A stretch of DNA of 64,000 nt from Halotalea alkalilenta DSM 17697 (GCF_000621205.1 NZ_KK211233.1:1-64000), one strand, 5' to 3'; numbered from the stretch's first letter, positions 35,276 to 45,598 are shown. Notes: a model not told the origin generated them from the sequence alone. Made by a program: numbers and translations.

Positions 35276-36285
35276 GCGGTGGGCAAGCGAGGCCCGAGAC
35301 GAAAGTGTTGGTGCTGCTCGGTCTACTCGCGCTGGCATTGATGATCGGCGCCAGCAGTGGGGTGATCGGCCTGTCGCCCCGGCTGCTGTTCGGCGACTGG
35401 CCCGATGCGCTCGGCTGGCAGGTGTGGTGGCAGCTGCGCCTGCCGCGGCTGCTGCTCGGCGTGCTGATCGGGGCGATGCTGGCCGCCGGCGGCGCCGCGA
35501 TGCAGGGGCTGTTTCGCAATCCGCTCGCCGATCCGACCCTGCTGGGGTTGGCCAACGGTGCCGGGCTCGCGGTCGCGGCGCTGATCGTCCTCGGTGGGGG
35601 AATGGCCGGGCCGCTCGGCCTCTATGCGCAGTTCCTCGCCGGCTTCATCGGCGCCTTGGTGGTCAGCGCGCTGGTGTTCCAGATCGGTCGGCGCTATCGA
35701 GGCCGCGAGGCGGTGGTGACCCTGCTGCTCGCGGGGCTGGCGATCAATGTGATCGCCGGTGCCGGGGGAGGGCTTCTCGCCTTCATCGCCAGCGACGAGC
35801 AGCTGCGCCAGCTGAGTCTCTGGGGGATGGGGAGCCTGGCCCATGCGCTATGGCCTGCGACCCTTGCCGCGATGGTGCTGCTGCCGCTGGCGCTGCTGGG
35901 GCTCGCCCGCTGCGCGCGTGGGCTCGATCTGCTGCAGCTCGGTGAGCTGACCGCGCACGCTGCCGGCCTCGATGCGCAGTCGCTGCGTCGCCGAGTGATC
36001 CTCGCGGTCTCCCTGGGCGTGGGAGCGAGCGTCGCCCTGGCCGGTATCATCGGTTTCATCGGCCTGCTCGTGCCCCATGTGCTCAGGCTATGGATGGGGC
36101 CGGGCCACCGTTTGCTGCTGCCGGCATCGATGGTGGGCGGCGCGCTGCTGTTGGTGGTCGCCGACACCCTGGCGCGGACCATGATGTCGCCCGCGGAGGT
36201 GCCGGTGGGGCTTTTGACCAGTCTGCTCGGTGGTCCCTACTTTTTATGGCTGCTGCTGCGTCGGCGCCGTACTGCGATGGAGTAG
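35272..36285 (+). CDS. hmuU: Heme ABC transporter permease HmuU
   Basis: FecCD-family inner-membrane permease of 337 residues with about ten segments. Motifs: LRLPRLLLGVLIGAMLAAGG, then AAMQGLFRNPLADPTLLGLA, then GIIGFIGLLVPHVLRLWMGP near the C-terminus, the latter being the ATPase contact region. It works as a dimer with HmuV. The start lies within the hmuT end (ATGA). Nine bases separate it from hmuV. Confidence 0.93.
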   Translation: MSGGQARPETKVLVLLGLLALALMIGASSGVIGLSPRLLFGDWPDALGWQVWWQLRLPRLLLGVLIGAMLAAGGAAMQGLFRNPLADPTLLGLANGAGLAVAALIVLGGGMAGPLGLYAQFLAGFIGALVVSALVFQIGRRYRGREAVVTLLLAGLAINVIAGAGGGLLAFIASDEQLRQLSLWGMGSLAHALWPATLAAMVLLPLALLGLARCARGLDLLQLGELTAHAAGLDAQSLRRRVILAVSLGVGASVALAGIIGFIGLLVPHVLRLWMGPGHRLLLPASMVGGALLLVVADTLARTMMSPAEVPVGLLTSLLGGPYFLWLLLRRRRTAME

Positions 36286-36294
36286 CCAACATCG

Positions 36295-37044
36295 ATGTTG
36301 ACCCTCGAAGAAGCCTGTCTCGACACCACGCCACGCCTTGCGGCGATCAGCGATCGCCTGGCGCCGGGCGAGCTGCTTGGCGTGATCGGCCCTAATGGCG
36401 CGGGCAAGAGCACGCTGATCTCGCTGCTCTCCGGCTACCGTGCGCCTTCACGGGGGCGGGTCTTGTTCGACGGTGTGGCGCTCGCCGATCACGACCCTGC
36501 GGCGCTGGCGCGCCGGCGTGCGCTGGTCGCCCAGGCGGAGGCGCCAGCGTTCGACTGGCGGGTGTCCGAGTTCCTGGGGCTGGGCGGCGGCACCAGCGAT
36601 GGCATTGCCCGTGCGATCCATGCGCTCGAGCTCGAAGCGTTCGAGGCTCGGGGCATCGGTGGCCTGTCCGGTGGCGAGCGCCAGCGAGTGATGATCGCCC
36701 GAGCGCTGTGCCAGCTGGATGCGCTGGAAGGGGATGGAACGCTTACCCGCCTGCTGCTGCTGGACGAGCCGAACAGCGCCCTCGACATCGGTCACCAGCA
36801 GCGGCTGATGCGCCTTCTGCAGCGGCTTGTCCGGGAGCGCGGGCTAGGGGTGGTGTGCGTGCTGCACGATCTCAACCTCGCCGCCACTTATTGCGACCGG
36901 CTGTGGCTGCTGCGCGACGGGGCGCGTGTGGCCAGCGGCACGCCGCGGGAAGTGTTCGCCAATGGCGGGATAGCCGAGGTGTTCGACGTCGAGCTGGAGA
37001 TCAGCCTGTGCGATGAACGGCCGCGCCTGCGCTTGCGGCAGTAG
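36295..37044 (+). CDS. hmuV: Heme ABC transporter ATP-binding protein HmuV
   Basis: ATPase for heme import, 249 residues. Walker A IGPNGAGKSTLISLLSGY, signature GLSGGERQRVMIARALCQLD, Walker B LLLLDEPNSALDIGHQQ and H-loop VCVLHDLNLAATYCDRLWLL are present. The segment between signature and Walker B (QLDALEGDGTLTR) is an insertion often seen in HmuV. Last gene of the operon; convergent with nudE, which ends only ten bases away. Confidence 0.93.
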   Translation: MLTLEEACLDTTPRLAAISDRLAPGELLGVIGPNGAGKSTLISLLSGYRAPSRGRVLFDGVALADHDPAALARRRALVAQAEAPAFDWRVSEFLGLGGGTSDGIARAIHALELEAFEARGIGGLSGGERQRVMIARALCQLDALEGDGTLTRLLLLDEPNSALDIGHQQRLMRLLQRLVRERGLGVVCVLHDLNLAATYCDRLWLLRDGARVASGTPREVFANGGIAEVFDVELEISLCDERPRLRLRQ

Positions 37045-37053
37045 CCGTCGGTA

Positions 37054-37656
37054 TCACCACGGCAGCGGGGTGTCGTCCGCGTTCGAACCGGTAATGTCGT
37101 AGTCGGAGAGGCTGTCGAGGTAGTCTCGCGCCATGTAGAGCGCTGCGATGCTGCGCGCTTCGTGGAAGTCGTCGCGGTTGAGCAACTGGTCGAGCTGGTC
37201 GAGGCGAAAGCGAACCACCTCGAGCGGTTCGGGCTCGTCGCCCGGGAGGCGCTCGGGATAGAGGTCGGTGGCGAGGACCACGGTGATGCGATGGGCCATG
37301 TAGTTGGGCGCGATGCTCAGTTCGGTGAGCGGTTCGATCGAGCGCGCACCGAAGCCGCACTCCTCCTTGAGCTCGCGATTGGCCGCGGAGATCATGTCCT
37401 CGCCCAGGTCGATGGAACCCTTGGGCAGACCGAGCAGGTAGCGCTCGAATCCCGCGGCGTACTCTCTTACCAGCAGGACGTGCTCGGGGTCGGGCATCGC
37501 CACGATCATCACCGCGCTGAAGCCCCCCGAACTGCGCAGACGTTCGAAGGTGCGTCGCTCGCCGTTGGCGAAGCGCAGATCGAGTTCTTCGATGCAGAAA
37601 AGGCGTGAGCGGGCGAGCTCGCGCCGGGCGGTGATGGTCGGTTTTTTGGCGGGCAT
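37054..37656 (-). CDS. nudE: Nudix hydrolase NudE (ADP compounds hydrolase)
   Basis: Hydrolyses ADP-ribose, Ap3A, NADH and related compounds. The Nudix box reads GSIDLGEDMISAANRELKEE followed by CGF, with the REL-EE core intact. The region LLVREYAAGFERYLLGLPKG precedes it as in E. coli NudE. I start at MPAKKPT because GAGGA lies seven bases ahead; an ATG two codons earlier sits too close to that site. Length 200 is normal (186 in E. coli). The long frame upstream (to 38295) is a shadow of hslR. Confidence 0.9.
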   Translation of the reverse strand: MPAKKPTITARRELARSRLFCIEELDLRFANGERRTFERLRSSGGFSAVMIVAMPDPEHVLLVREYAAGFERYLLGLPKGSIDLGEDMISAANRELKEECGFGARSIEPLTELSIAPNYMAHRITVVLATDLYPERLPGDEPEPLEVVRFRLDQLDQLLNRDDFHEARSIAALYMARDYLDSLSDYDITGSNADDTPLPW

Positions 37657-37771
37657 GGCCATATCCTCGGCAAGTCGTGCGATGGGCGCACCTTTTCTCG
37701 GATCGTGCGCGCCATGCAAGGTTCCATCCTTGGCCCTGGGCGAGCGATTGTCCACTGCTTGCCGCGTTGCT

Positions 37772-37800
37772 CTTGGTGAATTGCGAAGTCGCCCCCATCT
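37772..37800 (+). promoter_or_regulatory. Candidate sigma-32 promoter for hslR
   Basis: CTTGGTG (37772-37778), 14 bases, then CCCCATCT (37793-37800). The -10 element fits the heat-shock consensus CCCCATNT exactly and the -35 element matches CTTGAAA at four or five positions. It lies 49 bases before the hslR start. HslR (Hsp15) is a known heat-shock protein, which supports the call. Confidence 0.6.
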
Positions 37801-37848
37801 TGATTCCCAACCCAGACGCCGGCCGGTTCGGCGACGAGAGGAGCGACG

Positions 37849-38238
37849 ATGGATCAGGTTCGACTCGACAAATGGCTGTGGGCTGCGCGCTTGTTCAAGA
37901 CCCGGGCATTGGCGAAGAAGGCGATAGAGGGCGGCAAGGTCCACTACGATGGCGAGCGTGCCAAGACCAGCAAGCAAGTGGCTGCGGGGGCGCGGCTCAA
38001 GGTGACCCAGGGATGGGACACCCTCGAGATCGAGGTGCTGGCGCTGAGCGACCAGCGCCGTGGTGCGGACCACGCACGTACGCTCTACACCGAGACGCCG
38101 GCCAGCCGCGAGCGTCGCGAGCGCGAAGCGCAGAACCGCAAGCTTGCCCACCAGAGCATGCAGGCACCGCCGCATCGGCCGGACAAGAAGTCTCGCCGCG
38201 AGATCCATCGCTTCCAGCGCCAGGGCTTCGACGACTGA
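37849..38238 (+). CDS. hslR: Ribosome-associated heat shock protein Hsp15
   Basis: Binds free 50S subunits that still carry a nascent chain and helps to recycle stalled ribosomes. The S4 RNA-binding domain is at the start: RLDKWLWAARLFKTRALAKK, then AIEGGKVHYDGERAKTSKQV and GARLKVTQG. The C-terminal tail is basic (RPDKKSRREIHRFQRQGF), as in E. coli Hsp15. Length 129 against 133. The gene precedes hslO in the usual order. Confidence 0.95.
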   Translation: MDQVRLDKWLWAARLFKTRALAKKAIEGGKVHYDGERAKTSKQVAAGARLKVTQGWDTLEIEVLALSDQRRGADHARTLYTETPASRERREREAQNRKLAHQSMQAPPHRPDKKSRREIHRFQRQGFDD

Positions 38239-38346
38239 AACCCCATCCCTGCCGGTGTTCTCTGCGCGTGTCCACGCCGGACGTGGACTTTCCAAGGCTA
38301 TCGCGCCCGTGTTCGTTCGCGCGGCGCCCTCGATGGATTTTTACCG

Positions 38347-39249
38347 ATGACTCAATCCGAATCCGATCGGCTGCAGCGTTTCCTGTTCGACGATACCCAG
38401 GTACGCGGTGAGCTGGTGCAGCTCGAAGACAGCTACCAGAGCACGCTCTCCCGCCACGATTATCCCGCGCCGGTAGAGCGCCTGCTCGGCGAGCTGCTCG
38501 CCGCCTGCGCGCTGCTCACCGCGACGATCAAGCTCGACGGCGTACTCAGCCTCGAGGTGCGCGGCGATGGACCGCTTTCGCTGCTGATGGCCGAGTCGAA
38601 TCCCGGCGGTACCGAGATCGCGCAGCGGCTGCGCGCGATCGCACGCTTCGATGAGCAGGCGCTGGCAACGCTCGATGATGCGAGCTTGTCCTCGCTGGTC
38701 GGTACCGGGCAGGTGGTGATCACCCTCGACCCGCGCGGTGGGCAGCGCTACCAGGGGATAGTCGCCCTCGACCAGGCGACCCTGAGCGGCTGCCTGGAGG
38801 ATTACTTCGCGCGTTCCGAGCAGTTGCCGACCCGGCTCTGGCTCGCCGCGGGCGAGCGCCGCGCCGCAGGGCTGCTGGTCCAGAAGCTGCCCGAGGACGG
38901 CCGCCAGCCGGATGTGGACGCGTGGGACCGGATCAATGCGCTGGCCGAGACCATCACCGGCGAGGAGCTTTTGGAGCTTGCGCCCGAGCAGGTGCTCTAT
39001 CGGCTGTTCCACGAGGAGCGCGCCCGGCTGTTCGAGCCGGCGCCGCTCGCCTTCGGCTGCACCTGCTCGCGCGAGCGCTTCGCCCAAGCGCTGCATCGGC
39101 TCGGCGCCGACGAGCTGCGCTCGGCGGTCGCCGAACAGGGGCGCATCGATACCCAGTGCCACTTCTGCAACACGCACTATGTGTTCAGCGCCGCGGACGT
39201 CGAGGAGCTGATCCAGCGCCCCGACGCACCTTCCCCGACCTTGCACTGA
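38347..39249 (+). CDS. hslO: Redox-regulated chaperone Hsp33
   Basis: Holdase chaperone activated by oxidation and heat. The redox switch near the C-terminus has all four zinc cysteines: CTCSRERF, then 27 or so residues later [10 protein letters not shown]. The N-terminal part shows [17 protein letters not shown] and [20 protein letters not shown]-like core strands. At 300 residues it is of normal length. A strong terminator follows. It may be expressed with hslR, with 108 bases between. Confidence 0.95.
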   Translation: MTQSESDRLQRFLFDDTQVRGELVQLEDSYQSTLSRHDYPAPVERLLGELLAACALLTATIKLDGVLSLEVRGDGPLSLLMAESNPGGTEIAQRLRAIARFDEQALATLDDASLSSLVGTGQVVITLDPRGGQRYQGIVALDQATLSGCLEDYFARSEQLPTRLWLAAGERRAAGLLVQKLPEDGRQPDVDAWDRINALAETITGEELLELAPEQVLYRLFHEERARLFEPAPLAFGCTCSRERFAQALHRLGADELRSAVAEQGRIDTQCHFCNTHYVFSAADVEELIQRPDAPSPTLH

Positions 39250-39271
39250 TCGCTCGCCGGACGAGTCATGA

Positions 39272-39299
39272 AGCCCGCGCGCGCAGCGCGGGCTTTTTT
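39272..39299 (+). terminator. Intrinsic terminator after hslO
   Basis: AGCCCGCGC pairs with GCGCGGGCT around a 5-base loop and is followed by six T residues at 39294-39299. Confidence 0.93.
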
Positions 39300-39706
39300 C
39301 GTCTGGCCATATTGGCGTCTGCGCTGCGGTGAATGTCGGTCCGCCGAGGGGAGAATGGTAGCCGATGCCGTCGCGAAAGGGCGATCGGGGCTTTCTCTTT
39401 CGACCTTCGTCGCATCGAAAAGTGGTAATAAAACACCGAAAGAGACGTGAGGGCGCTGTCTCGATACGCTCTTAGGGCTAGACGAAAGTAGACTTTCATT
39501 CATCGTAAATATCGGTGCTGAAAGGGATTTTACCCTCGATGGCTTTTTGACATACTGGCTCGCCTAGGTGCTTGAACAGCCGTGTGGAGCACCGCCCAGG
39601 TCAGTGCGACGGGGAGACGCCGTTCCCGTACGTGCGTGCCGATAACTGAAGCCTGGCCCTAAGAGGCTGGCCAACGAGAGAGAGCGGCTTTTCGCCACCT
39701 AATGCC
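39300..39706 (+). promoter_or_regulatory. Gene-free leader region of pckA
   Basis: About 400 bases without a convincing gene. It is less GC-rich than its surroundings. A TTGACA at 39547-39552 could be a -35 element, but the -10 position (about 39570) has no good match. GAAAG-TAGA-CTTTC at about 39485 is a small inverted repeat. The length suggests a regulated or long 5' leader for pckA. Confidence 0.35.
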
Positions 39707-41290
39707 ATGACCATCGAACAGTCGAAATCCACCTTCTCGGTGCAGTACGACCCACGCCATCGGGTGCGGCTCAATCCCTGCGCCACTGAGCTGATCGAGC
39801 TGTCGCTCGCACGCGGTGAAACCCGCCTCGCCGCCAACGGCGGTTTGACCGCCGAGACCGGTGCGCGCACCGGGCGCTCGCCCAAGGATCGCTTCATCGT
39901 CGACGAGCCCGGCTCGCGATCGCTGATCGACTGGGGCGAGGTCAATCAACCCTTCGATTCGACCCGCTTCGAGGCGCTGTGGGGGCGGGTGGAGAGCTAT
40001 CTCGGTGAGCGTGAGAACTTCGTTTGCACGCTGCATGTGGGCGCCGACGAAAATCACTACCAGCCGGTTCGGGTAGTGGCCGAGAACGCTTGGCATGCGC
40101 TCTTCGCGAACACCATGTTCGTGCGCCCCGAGGCCTACAACCCCTTGGACAAGCCGGAGTGGACGATCCACAGCGCGCCGTGGTTCGTCTGCGAACCGCA
40201 GCGAGACGGCACCCGCTCCGAGGCCACCACGATCATCGATTTCGCTGGTCGCAGGGTGCTGCTCGCCGGGATGCGCTACGCCGGTGAGATCAAGAAGGCG
40301 ATGTTCTCGGTGCTCAACTACCTCCTCCCCGAGCAAGACGTGCTGCCGATGCACTGCAGCGCCAACGTCGGTCAGGACGGTCGCACCACGCTGTTCTTCG
40401 GTCTCTCCGGCACCGGCAAGACTACGCTCTCCGCCGATCCCGAGCGCTACTTGATCGGTGATGACGAGCACGGTTGGGCTCCCGGTGGGGTATTCAATTT
40501 CGAAGGCGGCTGCTATGCCAAGACGATCGACCTGTCGGAGCAGAACGAGCCGATCATCTGGAACGCGATCCGCTTCGGCACGGTGCTCGAGAACGTGGTG
40601 CTCGACGAGCACCGGGTACCCGACTACGCCGATACCCGGCTGTCGCAGAACGGTCGCGCCGCCTATCCACTCGAGCACGTCGAGCGGCGCGTGCCCGAGA
40701 ACCGCGGTCCCGAGCCGAGCTCGATCGTGTTCTTGACCTGCGATATGACCGGGGTGCTGCCGCCGGTGGCGCGACTCTCCAAGGAGGCCGCCGCCTACCA
40801 TTTCCTTTCCGGCTACACGGCCAAGGTCGGTTCCACCGAGATCGGCTCCACCTCCGGGCTCGAAGCGACCTTTTCGACCTGCTTCGGCGCGCCGTTCTTC
40901 GCCCGTCCACCGCGGGTCTATGCCGATCTGCTGATCAAGCGTCTCGAAGCCTTCGGCACCCAGGTCTACCTGGTCAATACCGGTTGGACCGGAGGGGCCT
41001 ATGGGCAAGGGGGGAAGCGCTTCAGCATTCCCGTGACCCGAGCGGTGATTCGCGCGATCCAGAGTGGTGAGCTCGACCAGGCCGAGACCCGGCATCTGCC
41101 AGGGATCAATCTGGATGTTCCGGTAGCGGTGGAGGGGGTCGATCCCCGCCTGCTCGATCCGCGCGAGGCGTGGGACGACACGCCTGCCTTCGAGGCCCAG
41201 GCAAAGCAGCTCGCTACTCGTTTTCGTGACAATTTCGCCCGCTTCGAGAACATGGACCCGCGGATCGAGGCCGCCGGCCCCCAGCTCTGA
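39707..41290 (+). CDS. pckA: Phosphoenolpyruvate carboxykinase (ATP)
   Basis: First committed step of gluconeogenesis: oxaloacetate plus ATP to phosphoenolpyruvate plus CO2. The kinase-1a loop [20 protein letters not shown], the metal-binding IGDDEHGW and [13 protein letters not shown] are all intact. [16 protein letters not shown] near residue 55 is the oxaloacetate-binding segment. Length 527 is that of the ATP-dependent type. There is no clear ribosome binding site before this ATG, so start and translation may depend on the long leader. Two hairpins follow. Confidence 0.96.
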   Translation: MTIEQSKSTFSVQYDPRHRVRLNPCATELIELSLARGETRLAANGGLTAETGARTGRSPKDRFIVDEPGSRSLIDWGEVNQPFDSTRFEALWGRVESYLGERENFVCTLHVGADENHYQPVRVVAENAWHALFANTMFVRPEAYNPLDKPEWTIHSAPWFVCEPQRDGTRSEATTIIDFAGRRVLLAGMRYAGEIKKAMFSVLNYLLPEQDVLPMHCSANVGQDGRTTLFFGLSGTGKTTLSADPERYLIGDDEHGWAPGGVFNFEGGCYAKTIDLSEQNEPIIWNAIRFGTVLENVVLDEHRVPDYADTRLSQNGRAAYPLEHVERRVPENRGPEPSSIVFLTCDMTGVLPPVARLSKEAAAYHFLSGYTAKVGSTEIGSTSGLEATFSTCFGAPFFARPPRVYADLLIKRLEAFGTQVYLVNTGWTGGAYGQGGKRFSIPVTRAVIRAIQSGELDQAETRHLPGINLDVPVAVEGVDPRLLDPREAWDDTPAFEAQAKQLATRFRDNFARFENMDPRIEAAGPQL

Positions 41291-41311
41291 CGCTCGATTC
41301 GAGCAGTCCAC

Positions 41312-41375
41312 GCAGGCCTCGATTGCACCACCGGCGCAATCGGGGCCTGCGCATTTTGGCCCGCGGCGGCCAAAA
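41312..41375 (+). terminator. Two adjacent hairpins after pckA
   Basis: A 15-bp stem with one G-T pair (41312-41326 with 41336-41350) is followed by GCATTTT. The TTTT is the start of a second perfect stem, TTTTGGCC with GGCCAAAA (41354-41361 with 41368-41375). The first is a good terminator for pckA; the second lies just ahead of the tex promoter region. Confidence 0.8.
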
Positions 41376-41419
41376 GTGGTCTAATCGGCGCTCATCGCAA
41401 CCAGGAAGAATTAGGTGCC

Positions 41420-43801
41420 ATGATTGACCGCCAAACGCTCGATCTTTCCGCCGTCATCTCCGCGCGCATTGCCGCCGAGCTCGATGTTCGCCCTCAGCAG
41501 GTGGTGGCCGCCATCGCGCTGCTCGACGAAGGCTCGACGGTGCCGTTCATCTCGCGCTATCGCAAGGAGGTCACGGGCGGTCTCGATGATAGCCAGCTGC
41601 GTACCCTCGAGGAGCGGTTGCGTTATCTGCGCGAACTGGAGGATCGGCGTCGCGCGGTGATCGAGGAGATCGCGCAGCAGGGCAAGCTCGACCCCGCGCT
41701 CGAGCGCCAGCTGCGCGATGCCGAGACCAAGCAGCGGCTCGAGGATCTCTACCTGCCATTTCGCAAGAAGCGCCGCACCAAGGCGCAGATCGCCCGTGAG
41801 GCGGGGCTCGAGCCGTTGGCGGATGCCTTGCTCGACGATCCGGGTCTCGACCCCGAGGAGGCCGCCGAGCCTTACGTCGCGGCCTCCAAGGCGCTCACCA
41901 ACGATGATGGCGAATCGCTCGCCCTGGCCGATGTCAAGGCGGCGCTCGATGGCGCCAAGCAGATCCTGATGGAGCGCTTCTCCGAGGATGCCGAGCTGCT
42001 CGCCCGGCTGCGCGACCGGCTGTGGGAGGAAGGCGAGCTCAATGCGCGCGTGGTCAAGGGGCGTGAGCAGGAGGGGGCCAAGTTCTCCGACTACTTCGAG
42101 CATACCGAGCGTCTGGCCCTGGTGCCTTCGCACCGGGCGCTGGCGATGTTCCGCGGTCGCAACGAGGGCGTATTGAGCCTGAGCTTGACGCTGCCCGACG
42201 AGGCGCAGGCCAAGGTGCATCCCGCCGAGATCGAGATCGCTCGCACGGTGGGGATTCGCGACCAGGGCCGCAAGGCGGATCGGTGGCTGGCCGAGGTGGT
42301 GCGCTGGACCTGGCGGGTGAAGCTCTACACCAGCCTTGAAACCGAGCTGTTCTCGCGCCTGCGCGAGCAGGCCGAACTGGGTGCGATCGGGGTGTTCGCC
42401 GCCAACCTCAAGGACCTGCTGCTCGCAGCACCAGCGGGCGCGCGGGCGACGCTGGGGCTCGATCCGGGGCTGCGCACCGGGGTCAAGGCGGCGGTGATCG
42501 ACGCCACCGGCAAGCTGGTCGATACCGCGACCATCTATCCCCACGCGCCGCACAATCGTTGGGACGAATCGCTCGCGACACTGGCCCGGCTTTGCAAGCA
42601 GCATGGCGTCGAGCTGATCGCGATCGGTAACGGTACCGCCAGCCGTGAGACCGATCGTCTCGCCCAGGCGTTGATCCGTGAGCTGCCGCCGGTGGAAGGG
42701 CGCCCGGTCGGCAAGGTGGTGGTCAGCGAGGCCGGCGCTTCGGTCTACTCGGCCTCCGAGTATGCGGCGCGTGAGTTCCCCGGGCTCGACGTGACCCTGC
42801 GTGGCGCGGTGTCGATCGCCCGCCGGCTGCAGGATCCGCTGGCCGAGCTGGTCAAGATCGAGCCTAAGTCGATCGGTGTCGGCCAGTACCAGCACGATGT
42901 CTCCCAGCTCCAGCTCGCCCGTGCGCTGGATGCGGTGGTCGAGGACTGCGTCAACGCGGTCGGTGTGGATCTCAATACTGCCTCTCCCGCGCTGCTGGCG
43001 AGAGTCTCGGGGCTGAACTCGACGCTCGCCGCCAACATCGTCGCCGCCCGCGACGAGCGCGGCGCGTTCAGGAGCCGACGTGCGCTGCTCGAGGTCAGCC
43101 GGCTGGGACCGAAGACCTTCGAGCAGTGCGCTGGATTTCTCAGGATCATGAACGGTGACGATCCGCTCGACGCATCCAGCGTCCACCCCGAAGCCTATCC
43201 GGTGGTCGAGCGCATCGCCGCTCGTGCCGGGCGCGACAAGGGCAGCCTGATCGGAGACAGCGCTTTCCTCAAGAAGCTCGACCCCGCCGAGTTCGTCGAC
43301 CAGCGCTTCGGGGTGCCGACCATCACCGACATCCTCAAGGAGCTCGACAAGCCGGGGCGCGACCCTCGTCCCCAGTTCGCCGTCGCCGAGTTCAAGGAAG
43401 GGGTCGAGAAGCTCTCCGATCTGTCGCCCGACATGGTGCTCGAAGGAGTGATCACCAACGTCACCAACTTCGGTGCTTTCGTCGACATCGGCGTGCACCA
43501 GGACGGGCTGGTGCATATCTCCGCGCTGTCCGAGCGCTTCGTCAAGGACCCTCGCGAAGTGGTCAAGGCCGGCGATATCGTCAAGGTCAAGGTGCTCGAG
43601 GTCGATGTGCCGCGCAAGCGCATTGCGCTGACCATGCGGCTCTCCGATCGCGCCGAGCGCCAGCCGGCGCAGGCCCGAGGGGAGCGCCGCGGCGATGACC
43701 GCCGCCGCTCGGCGCGCGACGAGCCGCGAGAGGGCAGTGCGCCGATGGGCGCGCTCGGTGCTGCGCTGCTCAAAGCGGGAGCGGCCAAGCGGGATCGTTG
43801 A
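41420..43801 (+). CDS. tex: Transcription accessory protein Tex (S1 domain)
   Basis: Nucleic-acid-binding protein of 793 residues. Order of parts: N-terminal helical domain ([20 protein letters not shown]), a YqgF/RuvC-like domain with [17 protein letters not shown], two helix-hairpin-helix motifs ([20 protein letters not shown] and [17 protein letters not shown]), and a C-terminal S1 domain with [20 protein letters not shown]. The tail after residue 745 is Arg-rich. Tex affects transcription of toxin and stress genes; its exact mechanism is not settled. Monocistronic by its surroundings. Confidence 0.95.
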   Translation: MIDRQTLDLSAVISARIAAELDVRPQQVVAAIALLDEGSTVPFISRYRKEVTGGLDDSQLRTLEERLRYLRELEDRRRAVIEEIAQQGKLDPALERQLRDAETKQRLEDLYLPFRKKRRTKAQIAREAGLEPLADALLDDPGLDPEEAAEPYVAASKALTNDDGESLALADVKAALDGAKQILMERFSEDAELLARLRDRLWEEGELNARVVKGREQEGAKFSDYFEHTERLALVPSHRALAMFRGRNEGVLSLSLTLPDEAQAKVHPAEIEIARTVGIRDQGRKADRWLAEVVRWTWRVKLYTSLETELFSRLREQAELGAIGVFAANLKDLLLAAPAGARATLGLDPGLRTGVKAAVIDATGKLVDTATIYPHAPHNRWDESLATLARLCKQHGVELIAIGNGTASRETDRLAQALIRELPPVEGRPVGKVVVSEAGASVYSASEYAAREFPGLDVTLRGAVSIARRLQDPLAELVKIEPKSIGVGQYQHDVSQLQLARALDAVVEDCVNAVGVDLNTASPALLARVSGLNSTLAANIVAARDERGAFRSRRALLEVSRLGPKTFEQCAGFLRIMNGDDPLDASSVHPEAYPVVERIAARAGRDKGSLIGDSAFLKKLDPAEFVDQRFGVPTITDILKELDKPGRDPRPQFAVAEFKEGVEKLSDLSPDMVLEGVITNVTNFGAFVDIGVHQDGLVHISALSERFVKDPREVVKAGDIVKVKVLEVDVPRKRIALTMRLSDRAERQPAQARGERRGDDRRRSARDEPREGSAPMGALGAALLKAGAAKRDR

Positions 43802-44002
43802 GCGATAGCGTCGAAGAGTCGACGAATCTGCGACGAAGCTTGAAAGCCCACGGCGCGTATTCATAATGAGTGCCAATTTGGTCCCGTTCCGTTCGTTCAT
43901 CGGATCGGACAGGATCCTGGATCCCGAGGGCGCGGGTCGTTGCGCCGCGCGACAGCGTGGCGTCGGGTTCGATCCGCGCTGACTTAGAGAAGGTGCACAT
44001 CC

Positions 44003-45598
44003 TTGTCGGAACAATTCGCCCGAATCGTCGCGGCTCTCGAGGCGCCGGTGCGCCAAGGCAGGACCGGCCGTATCCGCCGCGGTATCGAGAAAGAGGGCCT
44101 GCGCGTCGACCCGCTCGGCAGGATCAGCCAGCTGCCCCATCCGCGCCAGCTGGGCTCCAAGCTCACCCACCCGTACATCACGACGGACTACTCCGAGGCG
44201 CTGCTCGAGTTCGTCACTCCGGTCTACTCCCGGCCGAGTGACGCGCTCGACTTCCTCGCCGACCTGCACCGTTTCAGCTATCGCCAGCTGGGTGACGAGC
44301 TGATCTGGCCTGCCAGCATGCCTGCCTGGCTCGACGGCAATGCAAGCGTGCCGATCGCTGACTACGGTAGCTCCAATACCGGGCAGATGAAGCAGGTCTA
44401 CCGGCGTGGCCTCGACGTGCGCTACGGGCGGATCATGCAGTCGATCGCCGGCATCCACTACAACTTCTCGCTGCCCGACGCGATGTGGCGCGAGCTGGCC
44501 GCGCTCGAAGGAAAGTCGGGGGTCGGGCTTTGTGAGTATCGCTCCCAGGGCTACTTCCGGCTGATTCGTAACTTCCGCCGCACCAGCTGGCTCTTGATGT
44601 ACCTGTTCGGCGCCTCGCCCGCTTTCGATCGCAGCTTCCTAGATGGGCGCAAGGTCGAGGGCTTCGAGGCGCTGGGGCGGCGAACGCTGGTGTCGGAGCA
44701 TGCCTCGACCCTGCGGATGAGCGATTTGGGCTATCACAACAAGGTCCAGGACCAATTGAAGGTCTGCTTCGACTCCCTCGATGAGTACGTCGATACCCTG
44801 CGTCATGCGGTGAGCACACCCTGGCCGGACTACCAGCGCACCGGGGTCGAGGTCGACGGGCAGTGGCGGCAGCTCAACGCCAACATCCTGCAGATCGAGA
44901 ACGAGTACTACAGCGACATCCGGCCCAAGCGGGTGGCGCGCCACAACCAGACGCCGACCCAGGCGCTCGAGGCCGATGGTGTCGAGTACATCGAGGTACG
45001 CTGTCTCGATATCAATCCGCTGCTGCCGCTTGGCATCGACGAAACCCAGATCCGCTTCCTCGACGCCTTCCTGATTCGCTGCCTGCTCGCCGACGACGCG
45101 CCGATCGGTGCGGCCGAGTGCGCGCGACTCGACGCCAATCGTGGCCGGGTGGTCACGCAGGGACGGGATCCGGGCCTGATGCTCGAGTTCGAGGACGGTG
45201 CGCTTTCGCTCGCCGAGGCGGGTGGGCGGCTGTTCGACGAGCTGCGCGCCGCTGCGGGGCTGCTCGATCTTGCCGAGCGGAACACCCCGCACGCGGATGC
45301 GGTCGAAGCGCTCGCACCGCGGATCGGCGATCCCGCGTTGACGCCGGCGGGAGAGATATTCGCCGCGCTTTCGCGCGAGGGTGAGGACTTCATCGATTGG
45401 ACCCTCGAGCGGGCCAGGGAGCAGGCGGCCGAGTTCCTCGGCACGCCGATGGATCGTGCCCGCGAGGCGCTGCTCGACCAGCTCGTCGAGACCTCGCTGA
45501 TCCAGCAGCGCGATATCGAGGCCGACGACGAGCTCTCCTTCGGTGAGTACCTGGCCGGCTACTTCGCCCGGGCCGAGGCCGTCGCCAAGCGTGCCTGA
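44003..45598 (+). CDS. gshA: Glutamate-cysteine ligase (type I, proteobacterial)
   Basis: Makes gamma-glutamylcysteine, the first step of glutathione synthesis. Early motif GRIRRGIEKEGLRVDPLGRI and ITTDYSEALLEFVTPVYSRP are family signatures, followed by SMPAWLDG and IAGIHYNFSLPDAMW. Later YIEVRCLDINPLLPLGID is also diagnostic. Length 531 fits (518 in E. coli). The start is TTG with AAGGTG nine bases upstream; no better start is in frame. No glutathione synthetase gene is near. Confidence 0.94.
   Translation: MSEQFARIVAALEAPVRQGRTGRIRRGIEKEGLRVDPLGRISQLPHPRQLGSKLTHPYITTDYSEALLEFVTPVYSRPSDALDFLADLHRFSYRQLGDELIWPASMPAWLDGNASVPIADYGSSNTGQMKQVYRRGLDVRYGRIMQSIAGIHYNFSLPDAMWRELAALEGKSGVGLCEYRSQGYFRLIRNFRRTSWLLMYLFGASPAFDRSFLDGRKVEGFEALGRRTLVSEHASTLRMSDLGYHNKVQDQLKVCFDSLDEYVDTLRHAVSTPWPDYQRTGVEVDGQWRQLNANILQIENEYYSDIRPKRVARHNQTPTQALEADGVEYIEVRCLDINPLLPLGIDETQIRFLDAFLIRCLLADDAPIGAAECARLDANRGRVVTQGRDPGLMLEFEDGALSLAEAGGRLFDELRAAAGLLDLAERNTPHADAVEALAPRIGDPALTPAGEIFAALSREGEDFIDWTLERAREQAAEFLGTPMDRAREALLDQLVETSLIQQRDIEADDELSFGEYLAGYFARAEAVAKRA

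Noticed and set aside
37657-38295. Extended N-terminus of nudE
   Set aside because: The added part is antisense to hslR and lacks similarity to NudE; a good ribosome binding site supports the shorter form.
39547-39575. TTGACA promoter for pckA
   Set aside because: The -35 is perfect but no acceptable -10 lies 16-18 bases on, so I do not call it as a promoter by itself.
41411-44458. Open frame of 1015 codons on the minus strand
   Set aside because: It lies opposite tex and the start of gshA, both certain genes. Its product is a low-information mix rich in Arg, Leu, Gly and His, as expected of a GC-rich antisense frame.
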